From positions 1 through 5,878 of the forward strand of contig JAGGZB010000104.1 in the NCBI GenBank assembly GCA_021162225.1: a stretch of 5,878 nucleotides of DNA, read 5' to 3'. Shown here in pieces: positions 5,208-5,878 of the stretch. Numbering within the stretch: position 1 is the first letter of the stretch; every line of letters starts with the position of its first letter. The position numbers and the translations under genes are program-made. The DNA comes from Candidatus Bathyarchaeota archaeon. Lineage in GTDB: Archaea; Thermoproteota; Bathyarchaeia; Bathyarchaeales; DTEX01. Below the pieces are notes generated by a model that saw nothing but the letters and a program-made list of their open reading frames with translations, was not told where the DNA came from and searched no databases.

Positions 5208-5878
5208 CTAGAAGCAACTCCAGTATTCTCCCAGTATACTTTTTAGCTCGCCCAGTATCCTTTTAACTTCTTCAAGTCTCCGCCATGGGTGCGGCGGAGG
5301 AGGATAAAAATCCTCTATCTCCTCAGCTTTAACATCTGCCTTTATAAGTCCCAGAGCTAAAGCGTACCAGCAGTATGGTAGAACATCAATATTGTATCCG
5401 CTTCCGACGAGCAGAATGGCTCTCCCCCTGCAGATCTCCTCTGAGACTGAACATACCATTCGGGAGATCTCGAAGAATCCACGGGCGGTTAAACCTAGGC
5501 TCCCAAGGTGATCTGCGAAGTGAGCGTCGCTTCCCCCATTGGCTATGATTATATCGGGTTTAAACTCCTTAGCTAACGGCGGGAAGATCTCCTTTAAAGC
5601 GTAAAGGTAAGACTTTTCACCTGTTCTTACTGGAAGTGGAACATTAACATTCAATCCTTTCCCTTCCCCGGAGCCAATTTCATGGATGAAGCCTCTTCCC
5701 GGATAGATCGTTCTGGGATCTTGATGAAGAGAGATGAAGAGTACATCTCCGTCAGAATAGTATATGTCGCTTGTTCCATTTCCGAAGTGCACATCGTAAT
5801 CTAGTATTAGTACTCGCTTTATCTTTCGTCTCCTACGAAGATCATTAATTAGGATGGCGATATCGTTGAAGAGACAGA
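5208..5878 (-). CDS. Histone-deacetylase-like zinc hydrolase, C-terminal part (runs off right edge)
   Basis: The frame is open from the right edge to TAG at 5210-5208, giving 222 visible residues; the N-terminal part lies beyond the window. The family (HDAC, AcuC, acetylpolyamine amidohydrolase) removes acetyl groups from lysines or amines using one zinc. Numbering from the edge: FNDIAI (3-8) is the usual FN(N/D)xAI helix; LDYDVHFGNGT (25-35) supplies zinc ligands Asp28 and His30; DVLFISLHQDP (44-54) and YPGRGFIHEIGSGEGKGLNVNVPLP are standard strands and loops; NGGSDAHFADHLGSLGLT (113-130) supplies the third ligand, Asp117; and VGSGYN holds the catalytic Tyr161. The residue after His30 is Phe where most relatives have a second His. 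The tail carries PPPPHPW (193-199) and a charged helix ending in WSCF. A GTG at 5792 falls inside the zinc motif and is not a start. The substrate is unknown; protein deacetylation or a small-molecule amide are both possible. Confidence 0.94.
   Translation of the reverse strand, partial: CLFNDIAILINDLRRRRKIKRVLILDYDVHFGNGTSDIYYSDGDVLFISLHQDPRTIYPGRGFIHEIGSGEGKGLNVNVPLPVRTGEKSYLYALKEIFPPLAKEFKPDIIIANGGSDAHFADHLGSLGLTARGFFEISRMVCSVSEEICRGRAILLVGSGYNIDVLPYCWYALALGLIKADVKAEEIEDFYPPPPHPWRRLEEVKRILGELKSILGEYWSCF

Noticed and set aside
5208..5792. GTG at 5792 as the start of the deacetylase-like gene
   Set aside because: The GTG is the Val inside the zinc motif DYDVHF, and the conserved frame continues upstream to the window edge.
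1..5878. Mobile element, CRISPR array, tRNA or rRNA gene
   Set aside because: I saw no spaced direct repeats, terminal inverted repeats, transposase or integrase motifs, or tRNA-like TTCRA-arm and acceptor pairing on either strand.

Overview
The window looks like an ordinary stretch of archaeal chromosome. The evidence is the Pth2-type peptidyl-tRNA hydrolase, the archaeal-style TruD, a DUF2096-like protein, purine-rich Shine-Dalgarno (SD) sequences and frequent AGA/AGG arginine codons. The sequence style of the SMC and DUF2096-like proteins makes me think of the Bathyarchaeia or another TACK-type lineage. That placement is inference from memory, not a search result.

Layout: (1) From the left edge to 2036, on the minus strand, is the N-terminal part of an SMC chromosome-organising ATPase: head half, first coiled-coil arm and hinge. 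The gene runs off the left edge. (2) Directly upstream of it, on the same strand (2068-2586), is a 172-residue DUF2096-like protein of unknown function, probably in one operon with smc. (3) 2587-2838 is a divergent intergenic region with AT-rich promoter-like sequence and short inverted repeats but no recognisable RNA gene. (4) On the plus strand from 2839 to 5207 lies a probable operon: pth2 (peptidyl-tRNA hydrolase), truD (tRNA pseudouridine-13 synthase) and an isochorismatase-family cysteine hydrolase. (5) On the minus strand from 5208 to the right edge is the C-terminal part of a histone-deacetylase-like zinc hydrolase. Its stop codon abuts the stop of the cysteine hydrolase with no base between them.

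Functionally, the left operon concerns chromosome structure. The right operon starts with two tRNA-centred enzymes: Pth2 recycles tRNA from stalled peptidyl-tRNA, and TruD modifies tRNA. The last gene and the convergent deacetylase-like gene are small-molecule or protein hydrolases whose substrates cannot be read from sequence.

I see no mobile element, CRISPR array, tRNA or rRNA gene, or sign of recent transfer. No new defence or mobile system is evident. The most interesting open question is whether the DUF2096-like protein is a partner of SMC.
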